NCBI RefSeq assembly: GCF_022347765.1 | Contig: NZ_JAKRFZ010000005.1 | Location: 62,001-126,000 of the forward strand | Reading direction: 5' to 3' | Length of the DNA: 64,000 nt | From: Pseudoalteromonas sp. OOF1S-7 | GTDB taxonomy: Bacteria; Pseudomonadota; Gammaproteobacteria; Enterobacterales; Alteromonadaceae | In this document: piece after piece, positions 55,202 to 64,000 of the stretch | Numbering within the stretch: position 1 is the stretch's first letter | Layout: every line of letters starts with the position of its first letter | Position numbers and translations under genes: made by a program | The notes under the pieces: generated by a model | Told to the model about the DNA's origin: nothing | Database searches by the model: none | Seen by the model: only the letters and a program-made list of their open reading frames with translations

Positions 55202-55690
55202 CTATTCGGCTTTGTCAGTGTGATGCTGGGCAAAGTCGAGTACTGAATCCTGTGTCGTAGCTGAGACCGTAGAGTGACAGGTCAGGTGATTGTTATTAAA
55301 GGGGTCTCGTAGTGGGTGATAGACATATCCCCGGTCACTTTGTTCAACGGTGATACGCTGGCGGTGGAGTGAATTAAAGATAAAGCGCTGGGTTTCGTCC
55401 GCAAGGTGGTAGTCGAGCGCGTAGATCAGCACGCCCTTCACTTTGTGATGTTCGTGCAGGTATGAGGCCAACTCCGAGACGCTGATTTCATTGGCAAAGT
55501 CACAGTAGCAATAGTCTTTGACCTGCTCCTGAAACATCATTTTCAGCATCTGTTTGGTGTTGTCACCGGCAATTAATAACTCACTGGGCAGATCAGGGCG
55601 CTGCGCTTTAAGGTGCGCAGCAAACTCTCTGCTGAACTCCCAGTTGCTGTCGACCAGCAAAAAGTTTTCTAGGTTTAAACGCACTAACAA
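55202..55690 (-). CDS. Hypothetical cytoplasmic protein, 162 residues
   Basis: I do not recognise the family. The protein has no signal or membrane segment. It alternates strand and helix: ENFLLVDSNWEF, PSELLIAGDNTKQMLKMM, VKGVLIYALDYH, QRITVEQSDRGYVYHPL. A receiver-like or Rossmann-like single domain is possible; the sixth strand ends in a charged tail. It starts 6 bp after the DUF350 membrane gene and is certainly cotranscribed with it, so the two may work together. Confidence 0.7.
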   Translation of the reverse strand: MLVRLNLENFLLVDSNWEFSREFAAHLKAQRPDLPSELLIAGDNTKQMLKMMFQEQVKDYCYCDFANEISVSELASYLHEHHKVKGVLIYALDYHLADETQRFIFNSLHRQRITVEQSDRGYVYHPLRDPFNNNHLTCHSTVSATTQDSVLDFAQHHTDKAE

Positions 55691-55696
55691 GCCTGG

Positions 55697-56590
55697 TTAC
55701 ATTGAGAACATGTTAATAAGTAAATAGCCTATTGCGCAGAAAACAGCAAACTCCAGACAGGCAATACCGATATTATCCTGGTGGTCAACTTCCAGCCCGA
55801 TGTCCACTCTGGGTAACGCCAGCTGGAGTAATAAATGGCTGATCCCATAAAGCAGCAACCACATCACGCCACAGTGCATCACAATTACAAAGAGGTTTTC
55901 AACGACTTTGGCACCATGATAAGGCGCACTGTGCAGGCCTGCATAAATGGCCAGCGCCAGGCCAATACTCTTACCGGCATAGCGGATCCCAATGGAGGTG
56001 TTGGCGAGGTTAAAGTTCTGTTGTAACGATGCGCCCTGGTTGTAGCGAGCAAAGCGCCACTCACGGATTTTACTGTCCAGTGCGCACATTAACTGCACCA
56101 CCATAAAGCTGAGTGTCACAACCAGTAAGTTGCCAAAGCCCTGCGGGTGGATCCAATGATACAGCCCCAGTACCAAAATGGTGTTGCCGACCAGCATGCC
56201 CGAGTCCACTACTGCGGCGCAGACGTTTTGCTTCAATATTGCTTGCTCCTCATTGAACTGATAGAGGATCCATTTACGGTGGATATGCTGGCCAAAATAA
56301 ATAAACACCAGGATCAGCAGCAAAATAATGCCACTACGTAGCGACTCTGCCTGTAATACCATCATGCCAGTGTCATTGAGAACATAAGCACAACAGATCA
56401 CCAGCACAGCCAGATGCGTGGCGTAGCTGATCCCCAGAGCAAAGTTGTCCCGCTTGGCCAGTTCATCCTCCAGCATCTGTCTGGCACTAAACTGAACATA
56501 TAAACGCAGAGCAATGGTGAACAGACAGATCACGACAAAACTCACTAAGATGGCGAAAAAGTTGATATTGGCTAAAGACAAATAACTCAT
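55697..56590 (-). CDS. DUF350 family membrane protein
   Basis: The 297-residue protein is predicted to have about eight membrane helices, arranged as two or more DUF350 repeats. An example is LGISYATHLAVLVICCAYVL near residue 52 with its counterpart STSIGIRYAGKSIGLALAIY, present as NTSIGIRYAGKSIGLALAIY near 197. DUF350/UPF0719 proteins are uncharacterised inner-membrane proteins. It is divergent from glnE with a 71-bp gap and is first in a two-gene unit with the 162-residue protein. Confidence 0.82.
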   Translation of the reverse strand: MSYLSLANINFFAILVSFVVICLFTIALRLYVQFSARQMLEDELAKRDNFALGISYATHLAVLVICCAYVLNDTGMMVLQAESLRSGIILLLILVFIYFGQHIHRKWILYQFNEEQAILKQNVCAAVVDSGMLVGNTILVLGLYHWIHPQGFGNLLVVTLSFMVVQLMCALDSKIREWRFARYNQGASLQQNFNLANTSIGIRYAGKSIGLALAIYAGLHSAPYHGAKVVENLFVIVMHCGVMWLLLYGISHLLLQLALPRVDIGLEVDHQDNIGIACLEFAVFCAIGYLLINMFSM

Positions 56591-56661
56591 GCTAAGTGTA
56601 AGGTGGTGGCAATTAAGTTTACTATAACACCGCTTTTTGCAATTGCACTGGAGATTTTTCT

Positions 56662-59457
56662 ATGGATTTCGGTGGCTTGCCCCAGGCACTTGGGCAGCTG
56701 GCAGTAGCACGCTGTCAGGCATTGTTTGCCCAGCACACAAGTAACCCAGCCGTGCTCAGGCTACTTGGACTGAGTGATTTTGCGTATCGTATCTTACAGC
56801 GTCATCCAGACTGGATTGAGTGGTTGCTGGATAACGAACAAATGCAACAAAGAGCTTGTCCTGTTCCTCTTGAGGAACCGCTCGTAGAGCTGGATGAAGC
56901 CAGCTGCTTCAGACAGCTGCGTGAGTATCGCAAGCGCTATTGGCTCAAGCTAATGTGGCTTGATCTGGTTGAGGGCAATCCGATTGCCGACAGCATTGCA
57001 TATCAGTCGCGCCTCAGCGAAACACTGATTGACTGGGCCAACCGCTGGGCACACATCAGCGTGGCCAAAAGCAATGGCCAGGTGTGTGATGAACATCAGA
57101 ACCCAGTGCCCATGTTGGTGCTGGGGATGGGTAAACTGGGTGGAGGGGAGCTGAATTTCTCCTCGGACATTGATCTGATCTTTACCTATCCGTTTGCCAA
57201 GTCCACCGAAGGCGGACGTCGCAGTATCGAAGCGCAGGTGTTTTATACCAAAGTGGCGCAAAAGCTCATTGCTGCACTCGATCAATGTACTGCCGATGGC
57301 CAGGTATTTCGCGTAGATATGCGTTTGCGTCCTTTTGGTGACAGCGGTCCGCTGGTGATGAGTTTTGCTGCTATGGAAGACTATTATCAGGATCAGGGTC
57401 GGGAGTGGGAGCGTTACGCTATGCTCAAAGCGCGTCTGCTGGGTGAAGAAAATCGTTACTGGTGCGAATTTAAAGCCCTGATCCGCCCCTTTGTTTTTCG
57501 TCGTTATATCGATTTCTCTGTGATTGAATCGTTGCGAAAAATGAAGCATATGATCGCTCAGGAGGTGAGGCGCAAAGGACTGACGAATAACATTAAGCTG
57601 GGGGCCGGCGGGATCCGTGAAGTGGAATTTATCGTTCAGGCGTTGCAGATGATCCGCGGTGGCCGTGAACCGGAATTACAAACGCCGTCATTGCTGTCGG
57701 CCCTGGCACAGCTCCAAAGCCTGTCCTTGATCCCCGCGGAAGTGGGCGAGGTGCTGTCTCAGCAATATCTGTTACTGCGCCGTACTGAGCAGTATTTACA
57801 GGCGTTTGATGACTGTCAGACGCAAACTCTGCCAGACGATGAAGTGGGACAGTTGCGTCTGACAGTGTTGCTGGATTGCACCCGGTATAGTGATGTGCTA
57901 TCCGTGTTGGAGCAGGCTCAAGGGGCGGTACGGGCTGAATTTACTCAGGTCATCGGGGAGGAGCCCGAGCTTGGCGAGGCGTTGGCACCGGAATATGTGT
58001 CTGCCTGGGAGCAGCGCGACATCAGTTATCTTGAATCTCCATTACCGGAAGCGGTTAGTGCAGCCTGGCAACAGTCCCTTGAACAATTTTACCTGGGACT
58101 GAGCAAAACGCAGATGGGCACACGCGGCAGGGATGTGCTGGATAAACTGATGCCGGCCTTACTGAGTGAAATTACGCGTACTCCGGTTGCTGAAATTCTG
58201 GAGCGGGTGCTAAAGGTGATACTGAAAATTGCCTCGCGCACCGCGTACCTCGAATTATTATTTGAAAACCGCGGAGCATTGCAACAACTGATCAAGTTAT
58301 GCGCACACAGTGTCTGGATAGCAGATCAGGTGGCCCGCTATCCCATCTTACTGGATGAACTGATCGATCCGGCGGTACTTTATCAGCCGCTGCCGCTGAG
58401 CGCTTATTACAGCGAAGTTCAGCAGTATTTTTTACGTATCGACAGCGAAGATCTGGAGTTGCAGATGGAAGCGCTGCGTCAGTTTAAGCAGACTCAGGCA
58501 CTGCGCATTGCTGCGGCAGATGCCACTGGGGTGCTGGATATTATGAAAGTCAGTGATCATCTGACCGCACTGGCGGAAGCCATTATTGCCAAGGCGGTTG
58601 ATATTGCCTGGCAGCAAATGGTGAGCCGCTATGGTGCACCTGAAGGGGCCGATGTTGAGCACAAAGGCTTTGCCGTGGTGGCCTATGGCAAAGCTGGCGG
58701 ACTGGAACTGGGATATAACTCAGATCTTGACCTGGTGTTTGTTCACAATCGCGACGGCAACAGTGTCACCACAGGGGATAAGTCGATTTCAGCGCGTCAG
58801 TTTTACCTGAAGCTGGCCCAGCGGCTAATGCACTTATTCAATACCCGAACCAATTCAGGCATTCTTTATGAACTGGATACCCGGCTGAGGCCGGAAGGTA
58901 ATTCGGGGCTGCTGGCGATTAATATCGAGAGTTTTTATCAGTATCAGCAGCAGCAAGCCTGGACCTGGGAACATCAGGCATTGGTGCGCTCACGCATGGT
59001 ATTGGGTGAGCCCGAATTGATCGCGCGTTTTAACGCTATTCGTAATGAGATACTCTGCCAGCGCCGTGAAAGTGCATCGCTGTGCGAAGACATCGTAGCG
59101 ATGCGAGAAAAAATGCGGGGACACCTGGATAAGAGCAATGAGATTGAATTGGATTTGAAACAGGGTGTTGGGGGGATGACGGACATTGAGTTTATTGCAC
59201 AGTATCTGGTGCTTAATTACGCGCATGCCCATCCTGAGCTGGCGCGATTCCCCGATAATATTCGTATCTTTGAGATGGCTTATCATGCCGGGGTGATTGA
59301 CAAGGCTACACAATCGGTCCTGACTCAGGCGTATTGTGAGTTCCGCGATCGTTATCATCTGCACAGTCTCAACGCAGGAGGGCGCAGTGTGGCGATGCAT
59401 GAAGTGGCAGAATTAGTGGACTCAGTGAAGGTTGCTTGGCGGCATTTACTGGGGTAA
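56662..59457 (+). CDS. glnE: Bifunctional glutamine synthetase adenylyltransferase / deadenylase
   Basis: The 931-residue enzyme attaches and removes AMP on glutamine synthetase, steered by PII proteins. Two nucleotidyltransferase domains are visible. The N-terminal deadenylase has GMGKLGGGELNFSSDIDLIF (near residue 155), and the C-terminal adenylylase has AYGKAGGLELGYNSDLDLVF (near 675). Each has a DxD metal pair and a second acidic stretch (VDMRLRPFGDSGPL and LDTRLRPEGNSGLL). The ATG follows TGGAG at 7-bp spacing. The length is slightly short of the Escherichia coli protein but complete. Confidence 0.97.
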   Translation: MDFGGLPQALGQLAVARCQALFAQHTSNPAVLRLLGLSDFAYRILQRHPDWIEWLLDNEQMQQRACPVPLEEPLVELDEASCFRQLREYRKRYWLKLMWLDLVEGNPIADSIAYQSRLSETLIDWANRWAHISVAKSNGQVCDEHQNPVPMLVLGMGKLGGGELNFSSDIDLIFTYPFAKSTEGGRRSIEAQVFYTKVAQKLIAALDQCTADGQVFRVDMRLRPFGDSGPLVMSFAAMEDYYQDQGREWERYAMLKARLLGEENRYWCEFKALIRPFVFRRYIDFSVIESLRKMKHMIAQEVRRKGLTNNIKLGAGGIREVEFIVQALQMIRGGREPELQTPSLLSALAQLQSLSLIPAEVGEVLSQQYLLLRRTEQYLQAFDDCQTQTLPDDEVGQLRLTVLLDCTRYSDVLSVLEQAQGAVRAEFTQVIGEEPELGEALAPEYVSAWEQRDISYLESPLPEAVSAAWQQSLEQFYLGLSKTQMGTRGRDVLDKLMPALLSEITRTPVAEILERVLKVILKIASRTAYLELLFENRGALQQLIKLCAHSVWIADQVARYPILLDELIDPAVLYQPLPLSAYYSEVQQYFLRIDSEDLELQMEALRQFKQTQALRIAAADATGVLDIMKVSDHLTALAEAIIAKAVDIAWQQMVSRYGAPEGADVEHKGFAVVAYGKAGGLELGYNSDLDLVFVHNRDGNSVTTGDKSISARQFYLKLAQRLMHLFNTRTNSGILYELDTRLRPEGNSGLLAINIESFYQYQQQQAWTWEHQALVRSRMVLGEPELIARFNAIRNEILCQRRESASLCEDIVAMREKMRGHLDKSNEIELDLKQGVGGMTDIEFIAQYLVLNYAHAHPELARFPDNIRIFEMAYHAGVIDKATQSVLTQAYCEFRDRYHLHSLNAGGRSVAMHEVAELVDSVKVAWRHLLG

Positions 59458-59462
59458 ATTGA

Positions 59463-59488
59463 GCCGGAGAGAATGCGCTTTCTCCGGC
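59463..59488. terminator. Hairpin between glnE and the convergent TcpQ-type gene
   Basis: Perfect 8-bp stem GCCGGAGA/TCTCCGGC with a 10-nt loop, 6 bases after the glnE stop and 9 bases from the end of the convergent gene. T-runs on both sides are weak. Confidence 0.5.
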
Positions 59489-59496
59489 CTGAAGGT

Positions 59497-60105
59497 TTAC
59501 TTGGTCAAGCGGCGGCAGTTTTCGCGTACAAAGCGAGAGGGTTTTTGGGTGATGATCGCAGCGCGCTGACGATGGCAAAAGAAAGTAAATACTTCGAACT
59601 CAAAATCATCATTGATGGCGGTGCCAACCTGATACAGAGTAGAGACAAAATTGGTATCAACGCGGAAGTTGTGTTTCACCACATAGTCTTTGTCCAGATA
59701 CCAGAACAGCTCGATGTCTTCTTGCTTGGCATAGTTGCTCATGACGCTACGCAGGGTTTCACCGCTGTCAAAGCGTCGAGGCTGGATTTCACCGGTCCAG
59801 CGCTGTGGCGCGGGTTTGACCACCAGGCCGCGCTGCGCAATGGCATCATCTAGCGGATAGGTTGGTTTGCCCAGATCAAGCACGTATTTTTCCCGCTCGG
59901 TGTTACGCTCAGTGTAATTACGCTTGAACCCTTCGTAAAATTGAGTGAACCCCCGAGCGGCGGCATTGGTGGTATCACGAAATTCCATTGACGGGATATT
60001 GCCATACAAAAAGTAATACGCGGCCCATACCAATAACACACCTAACGACAGGTGTTTGGTCCAGAACCACAGGTTCGATAAGCGTTTTGAACGTTTTTTA
60101 GCCAT
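59497..60105 (-). CDS. Membrane-anchored protein with TcpQ-type domain
   Basis: ATG at 60105 (MAKKRSKRLSNLWFW) is preferred to the GTG five codons upstream. The 202-residue protein has one N-terminal membrane helix (about 18-36). The C-terminal domain, about 105-195, resembles the toxin-coregulated-pilus protein Q family: RRFDSGETLRSVMSNYAKQE near residue 108 and DKDYVVKHNFRVDTNF near 137. Such domains occur in secretion and pilus assembly factors, but no such genes adjoin it. Its function here is unknown. It lies downstream of the lipid A acyltransferase gene by 28 bp. Confidence 0.75.
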   Translation of the reverse strand: MAKKRSKRLSNLWFWTKHLSLGVLLVWAAYYFLYGNIPSMEFRDTTNAAARGFTQFYEGFKRNYTERNTEREKYVLDLGKPTYPLDDAIAQRGLVVKPAPQRWTGEIQPRRFDSGETLRSVMSNYAKQEDIELFWYLDKDYVVKHNFRVDTNFVSTLYQVGTAINDDFEFEVFTFFCHRQRAAIITQKPSRFVRENCRRLTK

Positions 60106-60133
60106 ACTATCACGACACACTTTATACTAACGG

Positions 60134-61078
60134 TTACTCATAATACGATGGTGCATTTTCATCCGGGCGCGTTTTGAAGCGTCGGTGCAGCCACATGTAT
60201 TGTTCCGGGGCTTGCTCTATAGCCAGCTCCATTCGCTGATTGACCCGGGTGACATCGGTACATGGATCGCCACTTGGAAAGTCTGCCAGCGCTGGTTGGA
60301 TCTCAATGTGGTATTGACCCTGCTCATCTCGGATGCCATGTAAGCTTAATGTCTCACAATTTTTGCTTCCTGCAAAGAGCAGTGTCCCGGTTGTAGATGC
60401 AGCATCGGGTACCGCAAAGAACGGTGCAAATTCGCAGCGGTTGCGGCCATAGTCCTGATCGGGCAGGTAATAACAGAGTTTTTTGTGCTTCAGTGCCTGC
60501 AACAGACCTTTGACATCGCGTTTTCCAATCAGGTACTCATTGGACCGCAATCGGCCTTTGGTCATAAAGTATTCCATCAATGGGTTGTTATGTGGGCGAT
60601 AAAACCCGATCCCCATTTGCGCAGTACCCAGCACTCTGCTTAGCATCTCCAGGTGCAGCATGTGTGGTACCAGCAGGAGCACACCTTTGCCACTGGCCTG
60701 TGCCTGCGTAATGTGCTCTATGCCTTTTACTGAGCCGACGACCCGATTCAGTCGCCATTGTGGCCACCACCAGGCCATTGAGGTTTCGAAGGTGGCGATG
60801 CCCGTGTTTTCCATGTTTTTCAGTACCATATCGGCACGTTGCTGCGCATCCATGGCGGGAAAGCACAAGCGTAAATTGACATCAGCAATACGCCGGCGTT
60901 TTTTTAACAGGCGGTGCACCAGGCGCCCGAGCATCTTTCCCAGCCATAGCTGAATACCTTGCGGTAACCAGGACAGGGCGTAGAGAAAAAAAACACTCAG
61001 CCAGGTTGGCCAGAACTTGGGGGCTAAAAATGCCAGCTTAAAGGTGGGGTTGTTAACCAAAGGTGCACTCTCGTTCAA
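60134..61078 (-). CDS. Lipid A biosynthesis acyltransferase (LpxL/LpxM family)
   Basis: The 314-residue inner-membrane enzyme has an N-terminal membrane helix (WLSVFFLYALSWLP). The LpxL-type catalytic HxxxxE motif is in VPHMLHLEML near residue 140, with IGFYRPHNNPLMEYFMTKGR near 156 and PDQDYGRNRCEFAPFF near 207. It adds a secondary acyl chain to lipid A from acyl-ACP. LpxL and LpxM cannot be separated with confidence by eye. Confidence 0.92.
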   Translation of the reverse strand: MNESAPLVNNPTFKLAFLAPKFWPTWLSVFFLYALSWLPQGIQLWLGKMLGRLVHRLLKKRRRIADVNLRLCFPAMDAQQRADMVLKNMENTGIATFETSMAWWWPQWRLNRVVGSVKGIEHITQAQASGKGVLLLVPHMLHLEMLSRVLGTAQMGIGFYRPHNNPLMEYFMTKGRLRSNEYLIGKRDVKGLLQALKHKKLCYYLPDQDYGRNRCEFAPFFAVPDAASTTGTLLFAGSKNCETLSLHGIRDEQGQYHIEIQPALADFPSGDPCTDVTRVNQRMELAIEQAPEQYMWLHRRFKTRPDENAPSYYE

Positions 61079-61182
61079 ACTTCAAAGGGTTAGTTTAGCG
61101 ATATCGGCTGGGCAGCTCAAGAGAGCGGTGATGAGCGCAGACCTCATTTTACTGATCCGGCGGGGTAAATTACAGGCAGAAA

Positions 61183-61207
61183 AAAACCGGTTTGCACCGG
61201 TTTTTTG
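61183..61207 (-). terminator. Intrinsic terminator of tolC
   Basis: Stem AACCGG/CCGGTT with a 6-nt loop, extended by A/T pairing on both sides. On the minus strand it is followed by seven T. It lies 18 bp after the tolC stop; the A/T symmetry means it could also act on the plus strand. Confidence 0.8.
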
Positions 61208-61224
61208 TTCGAGCGAAATAATGG

Positions 61225-62571
61225 TTAGCCTGCGATCAGGCCTTTGTTGATGGCTTCCAGGTCGCTGCGGTTCAGTGAGCCAGCCGCTTGTTTCAGCTTC
61301 AGCGTCGACAAGACATACTGATAACGCAGGTTTGCCAGGTTACGCTTCGCGCTGTACAGGTTACGGGTGCTTACCAGCACGTCAACAATGGTACGAGTAC
61401 CCACTTCAAAGCCCGCTTCTGTGGCCTGTAAGGCACTCTCTGCAGAGACAACCGCTTGCTCCAGTGCACGATAGGTTGCCACATCAGACATCACCTGGTT
61501 GTAAGAGGTGATCACCGAGCGGGTTACATTGCGCATTGACGCTTCCAGGTCTTCACTGGCTGCAACATACAGGGCGCGTGCCTGATCGGTTGCCGCCACG
61601 GTTTTGCCACCCGAATAGATCGGAACACTGAACGTCAGACCAATGCTGGTGCCATCTGTGCGAGGTGCCAACTCGGCGCCTTCGGAGTTACTGATAGAAT
61701 CAGAGTAAGAAGCTTGCAAACTCAATGTTGGGTAGTGGCCTGCTTGTGCCAGGTCAATCTGATCCTGGGCAATGTCCAGGGCCGATTTAGCAACCTGCAA
61801 TGAGAGATTTTGCTCTTTGGCTAAGGTGATAAAATCATTAGACTGTCGACCTGGTTTAACGGTAGAAAAGCTTTCGGTATTGAGCTTATCTAGTTTAGCA
61901 TGGTACTTACCAGTGATAGTTCGCAGGGTTTCACGGGCAGTCTCTACGTTGTTCTGTGCCACGATTTCGTTGGCCACAGATTGGTCAAACTGAGCCTGAG
62001 CTTCGTGTACGTCGGTGATAGCGGTCAGGCCTACCTCGTAGCGCTGCTTAGTTTGCTCCAGCTGACGCTCGATGGCCCGTTTTTCTGCCTGTACGAACTC
62101 CAGGTTGTCCAGTGCGCTTAGTACATCAAAGTAGCCCTGCGCGACACGCACAATCAGGTCTTGTTGCTGTTGCTCGTAGCTGGTCAGTGCCTGCATCGCC
62201 TGTTTCTCAGCAATGGTCAGATTTTGCCAGGTGGCCATGCTAAAAATGGTCTGGTTCAGTGTAATTTTACGGCTAAACTCATCGCCCCAGGTATCGACAA
62301 CGGTATAGCCAGTGGCATCGTTTTGACCCGGTAGCGTTGACTCGCCATCACTGTCACCATAGGTCATTGAAAAACCCAATGAAGGCAATAGATCGCCTAA
62401 AGCTGAGTCCTGGGCGTACTTTTGAGCGTCAGCCTGTGCTTTGGCTTTTAATACGGTTGGATCGTTAGCGGTGGCAATTTCGTACACTTGCAACAGATCT
62501 TCGGCCTGAGAGGCTGTGCTGGACAGGGCGCAGGCAACACCGATAAACAGAGATAGAATGCTTTTTTTCAT
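61225..62571 (-). CDS. tolC: Outer membrane efflux channel TolC
   Basis: The 448-residue protein has a signal peptide (MKKSILSLFIGVACALSSTASQA). The TolC double helical-hairpin repeat shows EDLLQVYEIATANDPTVLKA at the start, YEVGLTAITDVHEAQAQFD near residue 165 and GFEVGTRTIVDVLVSTRNLY near 380 as its repeat partner. The length and gene context (divergent from nudF-yqiB-cpdA, as in Escherichia coli) support TolC itself rather than a dedicated pump channel. It serves several tripartite efflux pumps and type I secretion. Confidence 0.95.
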   Translation of the reverse strand: MKKSILSLFIGVACALSSTASQAEDLLQVYEIATANDPTVLKAKAQADAQKYAQDSALGDLLPSLGFSMTYGDSDGESTLPGQNDATGYTVVDTWGDEFSRKITLNQTIFSMATWQNLTIAEKQAMQALTSYEQQQQDLIVRVAQGYFDVLSALDNLEFVQAEKRAIERQLEQTKQRYEVGLTAITDVHEAQAQFDQSVANEIVAQNNVETARETLRTITGKYHAKLDKLNTESFSTVKPGRQSNDFITLAKEQNLSLQVAKSALDIAQDQIDLAQAGHYPTLSLQASYSDSISNSEGAELAPRTDGTSIGLTFSVPIYSGGKTVAATDQARALYVAASEDLEASMRNVTRSVITSYNQVMSDVATYRALEQAVVSAESALQATEAGFEVGTRTIVDVLVSTRNLYSAKRNLANLRYQYVLSTLKLKQAAGSLNRSDLEAINKGLIAG

Positions 62572-62803
62572 TATTTGCTCAGTCCTTAGACAATTTTCAT
62601 TGTCGGCATGTTACCTTGTTTTCGTCAATTCCTATATAAGGAAAGTGGCAAATCGGTAAGAACAAGTGTAACAGAATATAATACAGTTCAGATTGGGCTT
62701 CCCCAGTTAAAGAACGGTAAAATAAGATAAAATTAGAGAACACCTATGATGGGGTTTCAGGGTTAAAAATTAAACCCCAATCATGAAAAAAATGGGATAG
62801 AAC

Positions 62804-63433
62804 ATGAAACCAGTCGCACAATTTGATCGTCAAGATGTGGTGTTAGATGAACCTACACGTCGTTATAACAAATTTTTTAAGATTGACTTATATGCGTTTA
62901 AGCATGCCCTGTTTGCGGGCGGTCAGTCGAAGACCATCTATCGCGAGATTTTGGAGCGCGGCCATGCCGTGGCGGTGTTGCCCTATGATCCCGTTACAGA
63001 TCAGATTTTACTGATTGAACAGATCCGCATCGGGGCGTTGGCGACCAAAGACTCACCCTGGCTACTGGAATGTATTGCCGGCATGGCAGAAGGCAGTCTG
63101 GATTATGAAAGCGTGGTACGCAAAGAAGCCAGGGAAGAAGCCGGACTGGAGTTAGATGAACTGCATTATATGACGTCCTACCTGTCCAGCCCGGGTGGCT
63201 CTACAGAGCGTTTATACCTGTATCTGGCAAAGGCGGATCTGAGCAAGGCGGGAGGCATTTATGGTTTGTCCGAAGAGGGTGAAGACATTAAAGTACATGT
63301 GATGCCCTTTGGCGAGGCGATGACGCGGCTCGAAAATGAGGAAATAGATAACGCTGCGACGGTGATTAGTCTACAATGGTTGGCGTTACACAAACCCAAA
63401 ATGTTGGCGCAGTGGCAATCTCAGCCGGTTTAA
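62804..63433 (+). CDS. nudF: ADP-ribose pyrophosphatase NudF
   Basis: The 209-residue Nudix hydrolase splits ADP-ribose into AMP and ribose 5-phosphate. N-terminal strand swap region and LIEQIRIGAL near residue 70 are typical. The Nudix box starts GMAEGSL near residue 96 and ends KEAREEAGLEL, carrying the catalytic EExGL part intact, but the usual Glu seven positions into the box is Leu. Divergent from tolC and first of nudF-yqiB-cpdA. Confidence 0.95.
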   Translation: MKPVAQFDRQDVVLDEPTRRYNKFFKIDLYAFKHALFAGGQSKTIYREILERGHAVAVLPYDPVTDQILLIEQIRIGALATKDSPWLLECIAGMAEGSLDYESVVRKEAREEAGLELDELHYMTSYLSSPGGSTERLYLYLAKADLSKAGGIYGLSEEGEDIKVHVMPFGEAMTRLENEEIDNAATVISLQWLALHKPKMLAQWQSQPV

Positions 63434-63457
63434 AGTGAGGTCGTTTGATCAGCAGTT

Positions 63458-63898
63458 ATGCACAAAGAGTACATCCAGTCTTTACCTAAATATATTACCT
63501 TATGCGAGCGCAACTATTTGCGGGCGCTAAAACTGCTACCTGAAGAATCACTGGGTAACAGTCGTGAGGTACATCTGGGGGCGGCCAGTTATCAGATCCG
63601 CATCGACGGCATAGCCCGCTATACCACCGACATTGCGGTGGTTCAGAAACAACAGATCAGTGCTCATCTGGATGATTTTGCTTTGTCTGTACGCTTGTAT
63701 CACGATGCCAAAGTGGCGGAAGTGATCCATCATGACTTTCATCAACGCATCAAACCGTCTTATCGCTATCCGAATCCGGACATGCACCACAAAGACGAAA
63801 AATATCAGCTCAATGCCTTTTTAGCAGACTGGCTGATGGCTTGTCTGGAAAGTGGTCGGGTACCACTCAACTGGGACGTCAACAATGGCCTGGTTTGA
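63458..63898 (+). CDS. DUF1249 protein (YqiB)
   Basis: The 146-residue protein has the DUF1249 pattern: YITLCERNYLRALKLLP near residue 12, YTTDIAVVQKQ near 54, VRLYHDAKVAEVIHH near 75, and RYPNPDMHHKDEKYQLNAFL near 107. The function is unknown, although conservation between nudF and cpdA is strong in gammaproteobacteria. Its last codons overlap the cpdA start by 14 bases. Confidence 0.93.
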   Translation: MHKEYIQSLPKYITLCERNYLRALKLLPEESLGNSREVHLGAASYQIRIDGIARYTTDIAVVQKQQISAHLDDFALSVRLYHDAKVAEVIHHDFHQRIKPSYRYPNPDMHHKDEKYQLNAFLADWLMACLESGRVPLNWDVNNGLV

Positions 63899-64000
63899 AC
63901 AGGTTCATCAATTCACAAGCGCAGAGTTGCGCCTGGCACACATCACAGACAGCCACCTGTTTGGCAGCCGTGAGGGGTGCTATTTTGAGGTCAATACCGC
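63885..64000 (+). CDS. cpdA: 3',5'-cyclic-AMP phosphodiesterase CpdA, N-terminal part (runs off window)
   Basis: Only the first 38 codons are visible, from the ATG at 63885 inside the end of the yqiB gene. The segment RLAHITDSHLFGSREGCYFE contains the first metallophosphoesterase motif D-x-H, and the HITDSHLF sequence is diagnostic of CpdA. The enzyme lowers cAMP. The position after nudF and yqiB is the standard one. Confidence 0.88.
   Translation, partial: MAWFEQVHQFTSAELRLAHITDSHLFGSREGCYFEVNT

Overview
The window looks like a chromosome segment of a marine gammaproteobacterium of the Alteromonadales, most like Pseudoalteromonas. This is inferred from gene order and protein character: pepA-holC-valS opposite lptF-lptG; yggS-proC-yggT-DUF4426-rdgB-hemW opposite pilT-pilU; rsmE-gshB-yqgE-ruvX; and tolC opposite nudF-yqiB-cpdA. 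Coding density is high, most intergenic gaps are short, and no transposase, integrase or CRISPR array is visible.

Layout. 1-9 kb: the tail of an unrecognised gene, rsmJ, a 545-bp gap with a palindromic element and a possible Pho box, a chemoreceptor, a lipoprotein, an acetyltransferase-nitrilase fusion, and a secreted subtilase with P-domain followed by a small exported protein. That last pair is laid out like the Aeromonas serine protease and its chaperone. 9.4-17.4 kb: housekeeping (valS, holC, pepA, lptF, lptG, an RDD protein). 17.5-20.9 kb: a tRNA-Leu(CAA) gene followed by six tandem ~130-bp repeats. Each repeat carries a copy of the tRNA 3' end and its own intrinsic terminator. Behind them lies a small accessory zone of short unknown genes and a decayed gene copy. 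20.9-29.7 kb: a giant hybrid sensor kinase with an AraC-type output domain, a divergent calcium-loop lipoprotein, a cold-shock protein, and uraA with upp. 29.8-38 kb: a copper/silver efflux operon (small His/Cys-rich protein, DUF411, CusC, CusB fused to two CusF-like domains, CusA). 38-43 kb: a lone TRAP-type binding protein downstream of a chemoreceptor with a CxxCH haem-type motif, and a divergent histidine kinase. 43-64 kb: a DUF885 peptidase and then largely conserved housekeeping clusters (haem chaperone, nucleotide clean-up, proline and PLP homeostasis, type IV pilus retraction, glutathione synthesis, glnE, lipid A acylation, TolC, NudF, start of cpdA).

The strongest candidate for something undescribed is the tRNA-Leu repeat array at 17694-18524. 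Its architecture recalls the rtT repeats behind tyrT in Escherichia coli, but it is on a different tRNA with an unrelated sequence. It holds six tRNA-tail units and seven serial terminators, built from two interchangeable terminator stems in a conserved frame. Other items worth checking are the protease-chaperone pair, the chemoreceptor/TRAP-binding-protein/kinase cluster, the double CusF fusion, and the mosaic of gene remnants at 19.9-20.3 kb.
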